Shown piece after piece: positions 18,940 to 26,604 of a stretch of 64,000 nt of DNA; position 1 is the first letter of the stretch; each line of letters opens with the position of its first letter. This DNA comes from Chryseobacterium fluminis (lineage in GTDB: Bacteria; Bacteroidota; Bacteroidia; Flavobacteriales; Weeksellaceae), in the NCBI RefSeq assembly GCF_026314945.1, contig NZ_CP111121.1:310001-374000 (forward strand), written 5' to 3'. The notes beneath the pieces were generated by a model. The model worked only from the letters and a program-made list of their open reading frames with translations, was not told the origin of the DNA and made no database searches. The position numbers and the translations under genes are program-made.

Positions 18940-18965
18940 AAAGGCGAACCTGACGGTCCGCCTTT
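18940..18965. terminator. Hairpin between DUF2490 gene and surface-protein gene
   Basis: AAAGGCG (18940-18946) pairs with CGCCTTT (18959-18965), with an inner ACC/GGT stem. It lies between convergent genes and is T-rich mainly on the minus-strand side. Confidence 0.6.
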
Positions 18966-19001
18966 ACCTGAAGATTGTTTAACACTGTTATTGTTTTCTC
19001 T

Positions 19002-19739
19002 TTATTTTAATCTTTTTACAGACATTTGAGTGATAGGCCCTGTACCTGTACTACCGGAACTGAAAGCTCTGACAGTAACACTTGCACTATTAGGAGCTAC
19101 TCTAAATGAATAGGTATTGGCAGCCAACATTGGGATTGAAGTGATCAGGGTGTAAGTTTGTAGTGTAGAAGCTACTGTATCATTAACACGTGCCACCCAG
19201 CTATTGTTGGTGTCATCCCATATGCCAACTACAGGTACCGTCCCTGTTGCGGTACTGAGTTGTGCATTGATTGTCACCGCATAGGTTCCATCACTTGACA
19301 CTTTAAAAGAATTAGTTGTTGCTGTACCGGCAAATAAATTCTCATTGTCTATGATTTCATTGGTGAGATTTCCTATTGCAACAGCATTTGGAGCAGAGCT
19401 AGAAACAAAATCAGCAGTCATTTGCACACTTATTTCCTGAGCCACTACAAACTGGCCGTTCACTGCAATAACGGTTCCTGTAGCATTGGGAACACCGGCA
19501 ATGGTTTGCCAGGTAGGAGCCACGCCGGGACCATTCGATTTTAAAACCTGTCCGGCGGTACCGGCATTTCCTGCCGTTGAAGCATTTCCTCCTACATTCA
19601 GTTCATTGGTCACCTGTAAAGAACCGTTAACATGAAGCGTTTTCTGAGGGGTTGATGTATTAATCCCTACTTGGGCAAATACTGTTAAAGGGAACATTAA
19701 AAGTCCGATGAGTAATAGATTGTGTTTCATCTTTTTCAT
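19002..19739 (-). CDS. Small secreted QVGI-type surface protein (paralogue 1)
   Basis: A 245-residue protein. The signal peptide (MKHNLLLIGLLMFPLTVFA) is followed by QVGINTSTPQKTLHVNGSLQV, the same opening motif as the giant protein at 2584-7073. A linker LKSNGPGVAPTWQT and a C-terminal beta-rich region of about 150 residues follow. That region resembles C1q/TNF-like trimeric heads in strand pattern, but this is only an impression. Its upstream 320 bp and signal-peptide codons are duplicated ahead of the gene at 22286, showing common origin. The role is unknown; surface display or adhesion is plausible. Confidence 0.7.
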   Translation of the reverse strand: MKKMKHNLLLIGLLMFPLTVFAQVGINTSTPQKTLHVNGSLQVTNELNVGGNASTAGNAGTAGQVLKSNGPGVAPTWQTIAGVPNATGTVIAVNGQFVVAQEISVQMTADFVSSSAPNAVAIGNLTNEIIDNENLFAGTATTNSFKVSSDGTYAVTINAQLSTATGTVPVVGIWDDTNNSWVARVNDTVASTLQTYTLITSIPMLAANTYSFRVAPNSASVTVRAFSSGSTGTGPITQMSVKRLK

Positions 19740-20015
19740 TTTTAGTGAGTTTAAATTATTTTTAATAGGCTGGTAACAAACTGTGATTCAAACAATGAGA
19801 AATGTCTGATCTGTTTTATATTTTATTTTATTCTGCAACAGATGGTTTTTGTCCTTAAAAGAAAAACAGCTGCACAGTAAAAGTCCTGATAAGTTTGGAG
19901 AATATATTGCTTTTGATATATCCTGAGGAGTTATTGATGATTATAACTAATGACCTGTCGGTAAATACAGGAGAGTAAAGAAGAATTTTTTTTCATTGTG
20001 TTGTGTTAAAATTAC

Positions 20016-20034
20016 CTTAATTCGATGAATTAAG
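20016..20034 (-). promoter_or_regulatory. Conserved 5' leader hairpin, left copy
   Basis: CTTAATTC-GAT-GAATTAAG is a perfect 8-bp stem. It lies just downstream of the putative -7 box at 20057-20064, at the expected 5' end of the transcript. The right copy keeps the stem with a different loop. Confidence 0.45.
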
Positions 20035-20056
20035 TGGGATTATCATTTTTTCAGTA

Positions 20057-20064
20057 CAAAGGTA
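20057..20064 (-). promoter_or_regulatory. Putative -7 box (TACCTTTG), left copy
   Basis: Minus-strand TACCTTTG matches TAnnTTTG. It would give the surface-protein gene a 5' leader of roughly 310 nt. The right duplicate has TATCTTTG at the same place. Confidence 0.45.
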
Positions 20065-20213
20065 TGATTTTTATTAAATATAAATCACATTTTTAATAGA
20101 AAATATAAAAATATGATTTGTAAATTCAACAATAAGATGCTAAAAGGAGAATTATTTTATATAGGAACACAGCTTAATTGACGTGTTTATGGCTAAAATG
20201 CAGCTGCCTCATT

Positions 20214-20522
20214 TTAATATTTTTCGATCAAATAATGATAAGCTTTCAGGTATTTATTGAATCTTTTAAGATCCTTGGGAGCGAGTTTAGGTAAACTCTT
20301 CTCAGATTCATATTGTCACGGAGGTCCTTTAATTTAACGGCAACGGCAAGGGGAGAGCGTTCGGTTCTTCTGACAAAATCATCATATCCTTCATCAGGAT
20401 CAAATTTTGCAAGACAGCTGATGGCAAAGATAATATACTCCGGAAAACCCTGATCTCACAGATAATCCAGACTGAACTCCACCGGATGATCTCATGCATA
20501 CAGGACTCCAATAATCATTTCA
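20214..20522 (-). pseudogene. Decayed HD-domain hydrolase, truncated copy
   Basis: This is a degenerate copy of the intact HD gene at 23637-24083. It starts at the same stop-codon position and aligns through the C-terminal two thirds. It then loses similarity near the region encoding the N-terminal helix bundle, before the first metal-binding His. It carries a changed stop region and small indels, including loss of the TTCCACGACA segment in the HDxxED coding stretch. No product is expected. Confidence 0.85.
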
Positions 20523-20744
20523 TGCTTTTTTTACTATGACGGTCAGTCTGATCTTCTATCGAAGAATCCGTTTTATCATTACAGACAAAGTCAATGATAT
20601 AATTAAAAAGCCCCAAAAAGGGATCTAACTTTTTGGGGACAGTCCAAATTTGAAGCATTTTATAATATACTTCGGTAATAGCTTATTCTTATTGAATTTT
20701 TGCCAATACAATATAAAGGTCATATTCAATGGGTTGTCGGAATA
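20523..20744. other. Spacer between HD pseudogene and surface-protein trio
   Basis: No coding frame was recognised. It contains the strong trio terminator at 20605-20638. Confidence 0.5.
20605..20638 (-). terminator. Terminator of the three-gene surface-protein operon
   Basis: CCCCAAAAAG (20611-20620) pairs perfectly with CTTTTTGGGG (20629-20638). On the minus strand it is followed by CTTTTTAATT. It lies 107 bp past the last stop of the operon. Confidence 0.8.
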
Positions 20745-21500
20745 TCATTTAATATAACTTGCATTAAATGACATTGAAATCGGGCGACAATTCATATTAG
20801 CTCCGCTTGTAGTCCCGTTGTTACTGGTTCTGGTCATTCGTATATCTAAGGTATGTGGGCCAGCCGCTAAAGATTTTACCGTATTCAGAGTAAACTGTGT
20901 GCTTAATGCTCCCTGCCCATATTCCTGAACACGCAGAAAAGCGTCAGTAGCAGTTCCGTCTATATATAATCTTGATTCGTAGAATCCTACTCCCGAACCT
21001 GCTGGTGCCGTTCCTACGAAATCAATCCCTAACATAAAATTAATGAAAAGTGCTTTTCCTTCTGCAGGTATTGTAACAGATTGGGAAGTTCCCGGAACGA
21101 TAGTAGTCGCGAGATCATTGACATTAAAGTCCGCTCCTGTGGTACTGTCTACGGATAAAGAGAAAATAGAAGTCCCGGTATTGAGTTTTACCCAGACGTT
21201 GTCGTTAAAATAATAATATCCTGTATCCGTAATATTTACAGCCGTCCCAGATGCTGTCCCGGTAGCAATGCTGTTCACATAAATTAGCGTAGAAGCAGAT
21301 ACGCCCGTCATGCTTTGAGCTCTTTGTCGGTCTACCCGGGGTACCAGTAATCCATCTACGTTGCTGCTTGCACCGGTTGTATTTTTTGCGACGATATCCA
21401 TAGTTGAATTGGGCACATCTGTATTTATACCAACTTGCGCGTTGAGTTTCAGTGAAAAAGCAAATGTAATGATGACTATAGTTACAATAATTTTTATCAT
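20745..21500 (-). CDS. Secreted QVGI-type surface protein (paralogue 2)
   Basis: A 251-residue protein. The signal peptide (ending KLNA) is followed by QVGINTDVPNSTMDIVAKN, then the module VDGLLVPRVDRQRAQSMTG with SIATGTASGTAVNIT and YYYFND-VWVKLN, which also occurs in the giant protein. A C-terminal beta-rich domain of about 130 residues (SVTIPAEGKALFINFMLG...TLDIRMTRT) is shared with the next two genes. It is the last gene of a compact minus-strand operon, 18 bp after its neighbour. The function is unknown; a secreted, probably multimeric surface structure is inferred. Confidence 0.75.
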   Translation of the reverse strand: MIKIIVTIVIITFAFSLKLNAQVGINTDVPNSTMDIVAKNTTGASSNVDGLLVPRVDRQRAQSMTGVSASTLIYVNSIATGTASGTAVNITDTGYYYFNDNVWVKLNTGTSIFSLSVDSTTGADFNVNDLATTIVPGTSQSVTIPAEGKALFINFMLGIDFVGTAPAGSGVGFYESRLYIDGTATDAFLRVQEYGQGALSTQFTLNTVKSLAAGPHTLDIRMTRTSNNGTTSGANMNCRPISMSFNASYIK

Positions 21501-21518
21501 GATATGTTCTCTTTATAA

Positions 21519-22271
21519 TTAATTGATATAAGTGACGTTAAAAGACATTGAATTGGGTTTACAGTTCATATTGGCCCCACTGGTTGTGCCATTATTAGTT
21601 GTTCTGGTCATCCGGATGTCTAATGTGTGATTTCCTGCTGTTAAAGATTTTACAGTATTTAATGTATATTGTGCATTCCCTCCTTCCAATATTTCCTGCA
21701 CACGCATATAACAATCCGTCGGTGCACCATCTATATACAACCTGGCTTCATAAAAAGCAAATCCTCCTCCTGCAGGAGCAGAAGTATAGTCTATCCCCAA
21801 CATGAAATTAATAAAAAGTGCTTTTCCACCGGTAGGAACAGTAATACTCTGTGCAGTTCCTGAAACAATAGTGGAAGAGAGGTCATTTACATTAAAATTC
21901 GCTCCTGTAGTGCTGTTTACTGAATTGGAAGAAGCAGATGCTCCCACATTTAATTTGCTCCAGACACTGCCATTAAAGTAATAGTATCCTGTACTCGTAA
22001 TATTTACAGCAATTCCGGCAGCTGTACCGGTAGCAATGTTATTGATATAAACTAGAGTTGAAATTGGAATCCCTGTCATACTTTGAGCTCTTTGTCTGTC
22101 TACTCTGGGTATCAGCAATCCGTCTACATTGGTTGTCGTACCCGTCGCATTTTTTGCGGTTATATCTAAAGTAGAAGCAGGAGTATTGGTATTTATGCCA
22201 ATCTGAGCTTTCATTTTCATTGAAAAAGCTAATAAGGTAATAGCTATTGATATAATAATTGTTTTCATCAT
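21519..22271 (-). CDS. Secreted QVGI-type surface protein (paralogue 3)
   Basis: A 250-residue middle gene of the trio, with the same order of parts: signal peptide, Q-I-GINTNTPASTLDI, VDGLLIPRVDRQRAQSMTG, a YYYFNGSVWSKLN segment, and the shared C-terminal domain. It has 14- and 18-bp gaps to its neighbours, so all three are probably translated from one message. An alternative start one codon downstream is equally possible. Nothing in the sequence distinguishes its job from that of its paralogues. Confidence 0.75.
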   Translation of the reverse strand: MMKTIIISIAITLLAFSMKMKAQIGINTNTPASTLDITAKNATGTTTNVDGLLIPRVDRQRAQSMTGIPISTLVYINNIATGTAAGIAVNITSTGYYYFNGSVWSKLNVGASASSNSVNSTTGANFNVNDLSSTIVSGTAQSITVPTGGKALFINFMLGIDYTSAPAGGGFAFYEARLYIDGAPTDCYMRVQEILEGGNAQYTLNTVKSLTAGNHTLDIRMTRTTNNGTTSGANMNCKPNSMSFNVTYIN

Positions 22272-22285
22272 TTTTTTACTTATAA

Positions 22286-23032
22286 TTAATTAATATAACT
22301 GGCATTAAAAGACATTGAAATCGGGCGACAGGTCATATTGGCCCCACTGGTTGTGCCATTATTAGCTGTTCTGGTCATTCGGATATCTAATGTGTGATTT
22401 CCTGCTGTTAAAGGTTTTACCGTGCTTAATGTAAATTGTGCATTAAGCCCTCCGCTTTTATATTCCTGGGTACGAAGATAGCAATCTGTCTGTACCCCGT
22501 CGATATACAACCGGGCTTCATAATATCCTGCCCCTGATCCGGCTGGATTACTAGTATAGTCTATTCCTAGCATGAAATTAATAAACAAGGCCTTTCCGCC
22601 AACTGGAACCGTAATAGATTGCGAAGTTCCGGGAATCATAGTAACAGACACATCATTTACTGTGAATGCTGTTCTTTCTGTACTGTTTACGGAAAAAGAA
22701 GAAGCTGAGAACCCTGAATTTAGTTTTTCCCAGACCGTGCCGTTAAAATAATAATATCCTGTATCGGTAATATTGACTGCAGTCCCTGTTGCTGTGCCGG
22801 TAGCAATACTGTTGACATAAATTATCGTAGAAAGTGGGGTGGAAATCATACTCTGAGCTCTTTGTCTGTCTACTCTTGGCAGTAAAAATCCGTCTACATT
22901 GGTCATACTTCCTGTTCTATTTTCTGCCATTATATCTAATGTCGCCATAGGTGAGGATGTTCTAATTCCTACCTGAGCATTGGCAGTCAGAGAAAGCATT
23001 GTAATTCCGATTAGAAATAGATTGTGTTTCAT
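22286..23032 (-). CDS. Secreted QVGI-type surface protein (paralogue 4)
   Basis: A 248-residue first gene of the trio: signal peptide, QVGIRTSSPMATLDIM, VDGFLLPRVDRQRAQSM, YYYFNGTVWEKLN, and the common C-terminal domain (TLDIRMTRTANNGTTSG). Its signal-peptide codons (MKHNLFLIG) and everything upstream match the gene at 19002, although the C-terminal domain there differs. The promoter and leader were therefore duplicated and joined to different heads. The putative leader is about 320 nt. Confidence 0.75.
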   Translation of the reverse strand: MKHNLFLIGITMLSLTANAQVGIRTSSPMATLDIMAENRTGSMTNVDGFLLPRVDRQRAQSMISTPLSTIIYVNSIATGTATGTAVNITDTGYYYFNGTVWEKLNSGFSASSFSVNSTERTAFTVNDVSVTMIPGTSQSITVPVGGKALFINFMLGIDYTSNPAGSGAGYYEARLYIDGVQTDCYLRTQEYKSGGLNAQFTLSTVKPLTAGNHTLDIRMTRTANNGTTSGANMTCRPISMSFNASYIN

Positions 23033-23319
23033 CTTTTTCGTTTTTTAGTAAGTTTAAAATTATTTTTAATTGGCTGGTAGCAAAACTGTGATTCAAACAA
23101 TAAGAAATGTCTGATCTGTTTTATGTTTTATTCTATTCTGCAACAGATGATTTTGGTCCTTAAAAAAAACAGCTGGGCAGTAAAAGTCCGGATAAGTCTA
23201 AGAATATATTGCTTTTGATATATCCTAAGGTAATGATTTGTAAACGATTATAACTAATGACTTGCAGGAATACAGGAAAGTAAGGAAGAATTTTTTCATT
23301 GTGTTGTGTTAAAATTTAT

Positions 23320-23338
23320 CTTAATTCATTAAATTAAG
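23320..23338 (-). promoter_or_regulatory. Conserved 5' leader hairpin, right copy
   Basis: CTTAATT-CATTA-AATTAAG keeps a 7-bp stem at the same place as the left copy, with a changed loop. It sits between the -7 box at 23361-23368 and the long leader. Confidence 0.45.
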
Positions 23339-23360
23339 TGGGATTATCTTTTTTTCTCTC

Positions 23361-23368
23361 CAAAGATA
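23361..23368 (-). promoter_or_regulatory. Putative -7 box (TATCTTTG) of the surface-protein trio
   Basis: Minus-strand TATCTTTG fits TAnnTTTG and corresponds to TACCTTTG in the left copy. The predicted start leaves a leader of roughly 320 nt. Confidence 0.45.
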
Positions 23369-23636
23369 TGATTTTTATTAGATAAAACTAACATTCTTAA
23401 TAGAAATGTAAAAATGTTAATTATAAATTAAGTAATAAGATGATAAGGGATCAATTATCTTATATCGGGATACCGCAAGCTAATTCAATAAATACTTGTA
23501 AATTGCCGGATAATCTCTTCATTATTTTGCATTCTTTGACAAATTTATCCTGCATAATCAGATTTGCAACAGATAAAAAGCGATGTGCTTATCCGATAAT
23601 TGAGGCATTGGTGGCTAAAATGCAGCTGCCACATTT

Positions 23637-24083
23637 TTAATATTTTTCGATAAGATAATGATAAGCTTTCAGGTATTTATTGAATCTTTTAAGATCCTTT
23701 GGGGTGAGTTCCCGGTTAACCCTTCTCAGATCCATATTGTCACGGAGGTCATTTAATTTAACGGCAACGGCAAGGGGAGAGCGTTCGGTTCTTCTGACAA
23801 AATCATCATATTCTTCATCAGGATCAAATTTTGTAAGACAGCTGATGGCAAAGATAATATACTCCGGAAAACCCTGATCTCTCAGATAATCCAGACTGAA
23901 TTCCACCGGATGATCTTCCACGACATCATGCAGGACTCCGACGATCTTCTCATCCATGGTCTTACCGTATTCCATAACTCTCATTACGTGAGCAATGTAA
24001 GGAGCATGGTATTTGTCTGTCTGACCTTTGTGCGCCTTATCGGCTATCTTTATTGCTCTGTGCAGTAATTCGTCTTTTGTCAT
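23637..24083 (-). CDS. Stand-alone HD hydrolase resembling the SpoT hydrolase domain
   Basis: A 148-residue protein made almost only of an HD domain. Metal- and substrate-site residues match the RelA/SpoT hydrolase pattern: His32 (YIAHVMRV), the HDxxED box at 52-57 (HDVVED) and the Asn111-Asp112 pair in VKLNDLRDNMD. There is no synthetase, TGS or ACT domain. It could be a small alarmone hydrolase of the Mesh1/SAH kind, or another nucleotide phosphohydrolase. ATG 24083 is used because the family fold begins with MTKDELLHRA; an upstream ATG adds 12 unlikely residues. A decayed duplicate lies at 20214-20522. Confidence 0.8.
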   Translation of the reverse strand: MTKDELLHRAIKIADKAHKGQTDKYHAPYIAHVMRVMEYGKTMDEKIVGVLHDVVEDHPVEFSLDYLRDQGFPEYIIFAISCLTKFDPDEEYDDFVRRTERSPLAVAVKLNDLRDNMDLRRVNRELTPKDLKRFNKYLKAYHYLIEKY

Positions 24084-24384
24084 TTCTGGGAAATAGACTA
24101 CAAAAATAAAAAATGCCACATGATTTAAGACATTTTATTCATTTTATTTTACATAATATTTAGGTAGAATGTATCCACCGGTAAAACAAACGGAGTATGA
24201 TTCCCTATCAGTTTAATGGTATTTATACCTATTTCATTTATTCATCCGGTCTGTTTATATAGTGAATTGTTTTCATCGTTATCATTTCAGGTTTCTGTGA
24301 TGATTGGAGATTGAGCTTGGTGAACTTTTTCAACAAAAAAGCGCCTCATTTGAGGCGCTGAAATCAATTTTATGTACAGGATGC
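24084..24384. other. 301-bp spacer with beta-oxidation operon terminator
   Basis: Nothing coding was recognised. The right part holds the operon terminator at 24335-24359. Confidence 0.5.
24335..24359 (-). terminator. Terminator of the beta-oxidation operon
   Basis: AGCGCCTC (24340-24347) pairs with GAGGCGCT (24352-24359). TTTTTTG follows on the minus strand. It lies 26 bp beyond the acyl-CoA dehydrogenase stop. Confidence 0.85.
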
Positions 24385-26163
24385 CTAGTAGGCTCCTTTT
24401 CCAATATAATGAGCGGCTACCTTTTCAGTCAGTGCCACTACATTCGGATGATTCGTATATTTTGTAAATCTTCTTAGTCCGGAAAGCATCATTCTCTGTT
24501 CGTCACCTTCGGCAAAAGAAACGATTCCTTCTTTAGCAGAACTGATGATTTTTTCAATCGCTTTATAAAGGTTCAGCTGAGCCATGGCCGCTTCCACAGA
24601 ACCGGCTGAAAAGTGTTTTTCAGCTCTCAGAACGGCAGACTCTGCCATGTAGATCTGGTTCAGAATTTCAGAGGCATTCAGTAATAAATGCTGTTGCTTC
24701 TCGATATCCATCATATATTTCTGAAGAGCCGCTCCTGAAACCATCAGGAAGACCTTTTTAAGATTAGCGATAATCGCTTTTTCTTCGCTCATGAATTCAG
24801 AATAATCCGGAACTTCAAAAGATGGAATGCCCATCAGTTCTTTGCTGACGGCCATGGCCGGAGATAATAAATCCAATTCTCCTTTCATAGCCCTTTTGAT
24901 TAACATTCCTACCGCAAGCAGCCTGTTGATTTCGTTGGTCCCTTCATAAATTCTTCCGATTCTCGCATCTCTCCATGCCGCTTCCATTGGGGTGTCTTCG
25001 GAGAATCCCATTCCCCCGTAAATCTGGATTCCTTCATCTGCCGTATTCTGAGTAAGATCGGAAACGAATACTTTAAGAATAGAAGCTTCCACAGCAAATT
25101 CTTCAACGCCTTTTAATTCAGCCTGCTGGTGATCCATTCCGCCGGCAACCAGCTCTGCAATTTTATCTTCAACATTTTTCGCCAGGCGGTAAGATCCAGC
25201 TTCGCTTACGAAAACACCGGTTGCCATTTCAGCAATTTTCTTACGGATCGCTCCGAAAGTTGAAATAGAAACACCAAACTGCTTTCTTTCATTGGAATAT
25301 TGAATAGAGTGATTCAGGATTCTTCTCTGCCCGTCAAGGTTAGCCGCCGCCAATTTAATTCTTCCGACATTTAAGGCATTCAAAGCGATTTTAAAACCAT
25401 TATTTCTTTCACCCAGCATGTTTTCTACAGGAACCTTCATATCATTAAAGAAAACCTGGCGCGTGGAAGAAGAGCGGATCCCTAATTTATGCTCCTCTTC
25501 GCCGAAAGTTAAGCTTTCAGGATTTTCAAGCTCTGAGCGGTTGATGACAAATCCTGTGATGTTTTTGTCATCATCAATTTTGGCAAACAGTGTGAAGGTA
25601 TCTGCAAAACCTGCATTGGAGATCCACATTTTCTGTCCGTTGATGATATAATGCTTTCCGTCCTCAGAAAGTTTTGCTCTCGTTTTTCCGGAGTTGGCAT
25701 CAGAACCTGCGTCCGGCTCCGTAAGGCAATACGCCCCGAATTTTGTTCCGGTCGCTAAATCCGGAAGGTATTTCTTTTTCAGTTCTTCACTTCCGTACAG
25801 CAGCGTAGGTAAGGTTCCGATCCCGGTATGCGCTCCATACGCCGTTGCCAGTGAACCGTTTCCTCCTGAAACGTAATCACAGGCCAGCATCGTACTCACG
25901 AATCCCATTCCAAGACCGCCGTACTCTTCAGGAACTGTGATTCCCAGCAGCCCCATTTCTCCCAATTTACGCATGGTCTCTTCCGTTAAAGCATAATCTT
26001 TCTTTTCGAAACGGTCGTGGTGCGGGATTACTTCTCTGTCAATAAATTCTTTCGCAGAATCGCGAAGCATTTTCTGTTCTTCGCTCAGTTCTTCAAGACT
26101 GAAAATTTCGTTTGCAGGAATTTCTCTGATCAGGAATTCCCCTCCCTTCAATATATTGCTCAT
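24385..26163 (-). CDS. Acyl-CoA dehydrogenase
   Basis: A 592-residue flavoprotein that introduces the first double bond in fatty acyl-CoA beta-oxidation. The core has ITVPEEYGGLGMG, YCLTEPDAGSDANS (FAD/substrate loop), GQKMWISNAGFA and the catalytic region GRIYEGTNEINR with its Glu. The extra ~190 C-terminal residues after the core are typical of long-chain/VLCAD-like members. It is the last gene of the operon, after the thiolase, from which it is separated by a four-helix-bundle gene. Confidence 0.95.
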   Translation of the reverse strand: MSNILKGGEFLIREIPANEIFSLEELSEEQKMLRDSAKEFIDREVIPHHDRFEKKDYALTEETMRKLGEMGLLGITVPEEYGGLGMGFVSTMLACDYVSGGNGSLATAYGAHTGIGTLPTLLYGSEELKKKYLPDLATGTKFGAYCLTEPDAGSDANSGKTRAKLSEDGKHYIINGQKMWISNAGFADTFTLFAKIDDDKNITGFVINRSELENPESLTFGEEEHKLGIRSSSTRQVFFNDMKVPVENMLGERNNGFKIALNALNVGRIKLAAANLDGQRRILNHSIQYSNERKQFGVSISTFGAIRKKIAEMATGVFVSEAGSYRLAKNVEDKIAELVAGGMDHQQAELKGVEEFAVEASILKVFVSDLTQNTADEGIQIYGGMGFSEDTPMEAAWRDARIGRIYEGTNEINRLLAVGMLIKRAMKGELDLLSPAMAVSKELMGIPSFEVPDYSEFMSEEKAIIANLKKVFLMVSGAALQKYMMDIEKQQHLLLNASEILNQIYMAESAVLRAEKHFSAGSVEAAMAQLNLYKAIEKIISSAKEGIVSFAEGDEQRMMLSGLRRFTKYTNHPNVVALTEKVAAHYIGKGAY

Positions 26164-26604
26164 TGTTGTTTATTTTAAATTTTAGATTATAAATTTTAAA
26201 TTTAGATTTCAGTTATAAATTTTCAGATGAAGTTTTAATGATCTTGGTCAGAATATTAATTATACTTTCAATTTCCTTTAAATAAGAATTAATATCAATC
26301 TGCACCAAGTCTGAAGATTGATAAAGTCTTAACCAATATCGTGTTTCTCTTGCTTCTTTGTTTGCAATAGAAAGTTTCGAGATAAAATCTTTCTTAGACT
26401 GAGCCGCAATTCCTTCTTCAACATTTGCTCCAATCGAAGTGCCACAACGAAGAATCTGTTTTGATAGTATAAATTCATTTTGAGCTTTACATTGAGTATA
26501 AAATTTAATAATTTTCAGTGCAAAGTCAAATGTTTTTATCTGGATCAGATTATCTTCCTTAAAACTCATTTCATCTAAAATTTATAATTTAAAATCTATA
26601 ATTA
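26164..26604. repeat. Inverted AT-rich repeats flanking a four-helix-bundle gene
   Basis: TTTTAGATTATAAATTTTAA at 26180-26199 is echoed in inverted orientation by 26574-26601 (TCTAAAATTTATAATTTAAA). Together they bracket the small gene in the gap between thiolase and acyl-CoA dehydrogenase. Confidence 0.55.
26213..26569 (-). CDS. Four-helix-bundle protein (23S intervening-sequence type)
   Basis: A 118-residue all-helical protein with the family hallmarks: FDFALKIIKFY in helix 1, CGTSIGANVEEGIAAQSKKDFISKL (the conserved SxGaNvxEG turn) and a KEARETRYWLRL helix. The family was first found in open frames within 23S rRNA intervening sequences, but is scattered in Bacteroidetes genomes; its function is unsettled. 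It lies in the 441-bp gap between two beta-oxidation genes, with inverted repeats on both sides, suggesting a transposed cassette. A second member occurs at 27828. Confidence 0.88.
   Translation of the reverse strand: MSFKEDNLIQIKTFDFALKIIKFYTQCKAQNEFILSKQILRCGTSIGANVEEGIAAQSKKDFISKLSIANKEARETRYWLRLYQSSDLVQIDINSYLKEIESIINILTKIIKTSSENL

Larger units (their letters stand above)
19740..20522. repeat. Left copy of a segmental duplication (leader + HD pseudogene)
   Basis: The sequence from 19740 to about 20160 aligns along its length with 23033-23440. It then skips about 140 bp of the right copy and aligns again from about 20190 to 20522 with 23610-23960. It includes the long untranslated leader of the surface-protein gene and a decayed copy of the HD-domain gene. 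The divergence is moderate, so the event is not recent. Confidence 0.85.
23033..23960. repeat. Right copy of the segmental duplication
   Basis: This copy contains the leader region of the trio, an extra ~140 bp around 23465-23600 absent from the left copy, and the 3' two thirds of the intact HD gene. Conserved stretches include ATTGTGTTGTGTTAAAAT and TATTGCTTTTGATATATCCT. Confidence 0.85.

Noticed and set aside
19985-20010. Leader peptide (ATG-AAA-AAA...) in the surface-gene leader, minus strand
   Set aside because: The two copies differ by A-run length, shifting the frame, so it is not conserved as coding.
23440-23640. 66-codon plus-strand frame in the duplicated leader region
   Set aside because: Only its last codons are conserved in the left copy, and the 5' part falls in the extra 140 bp.
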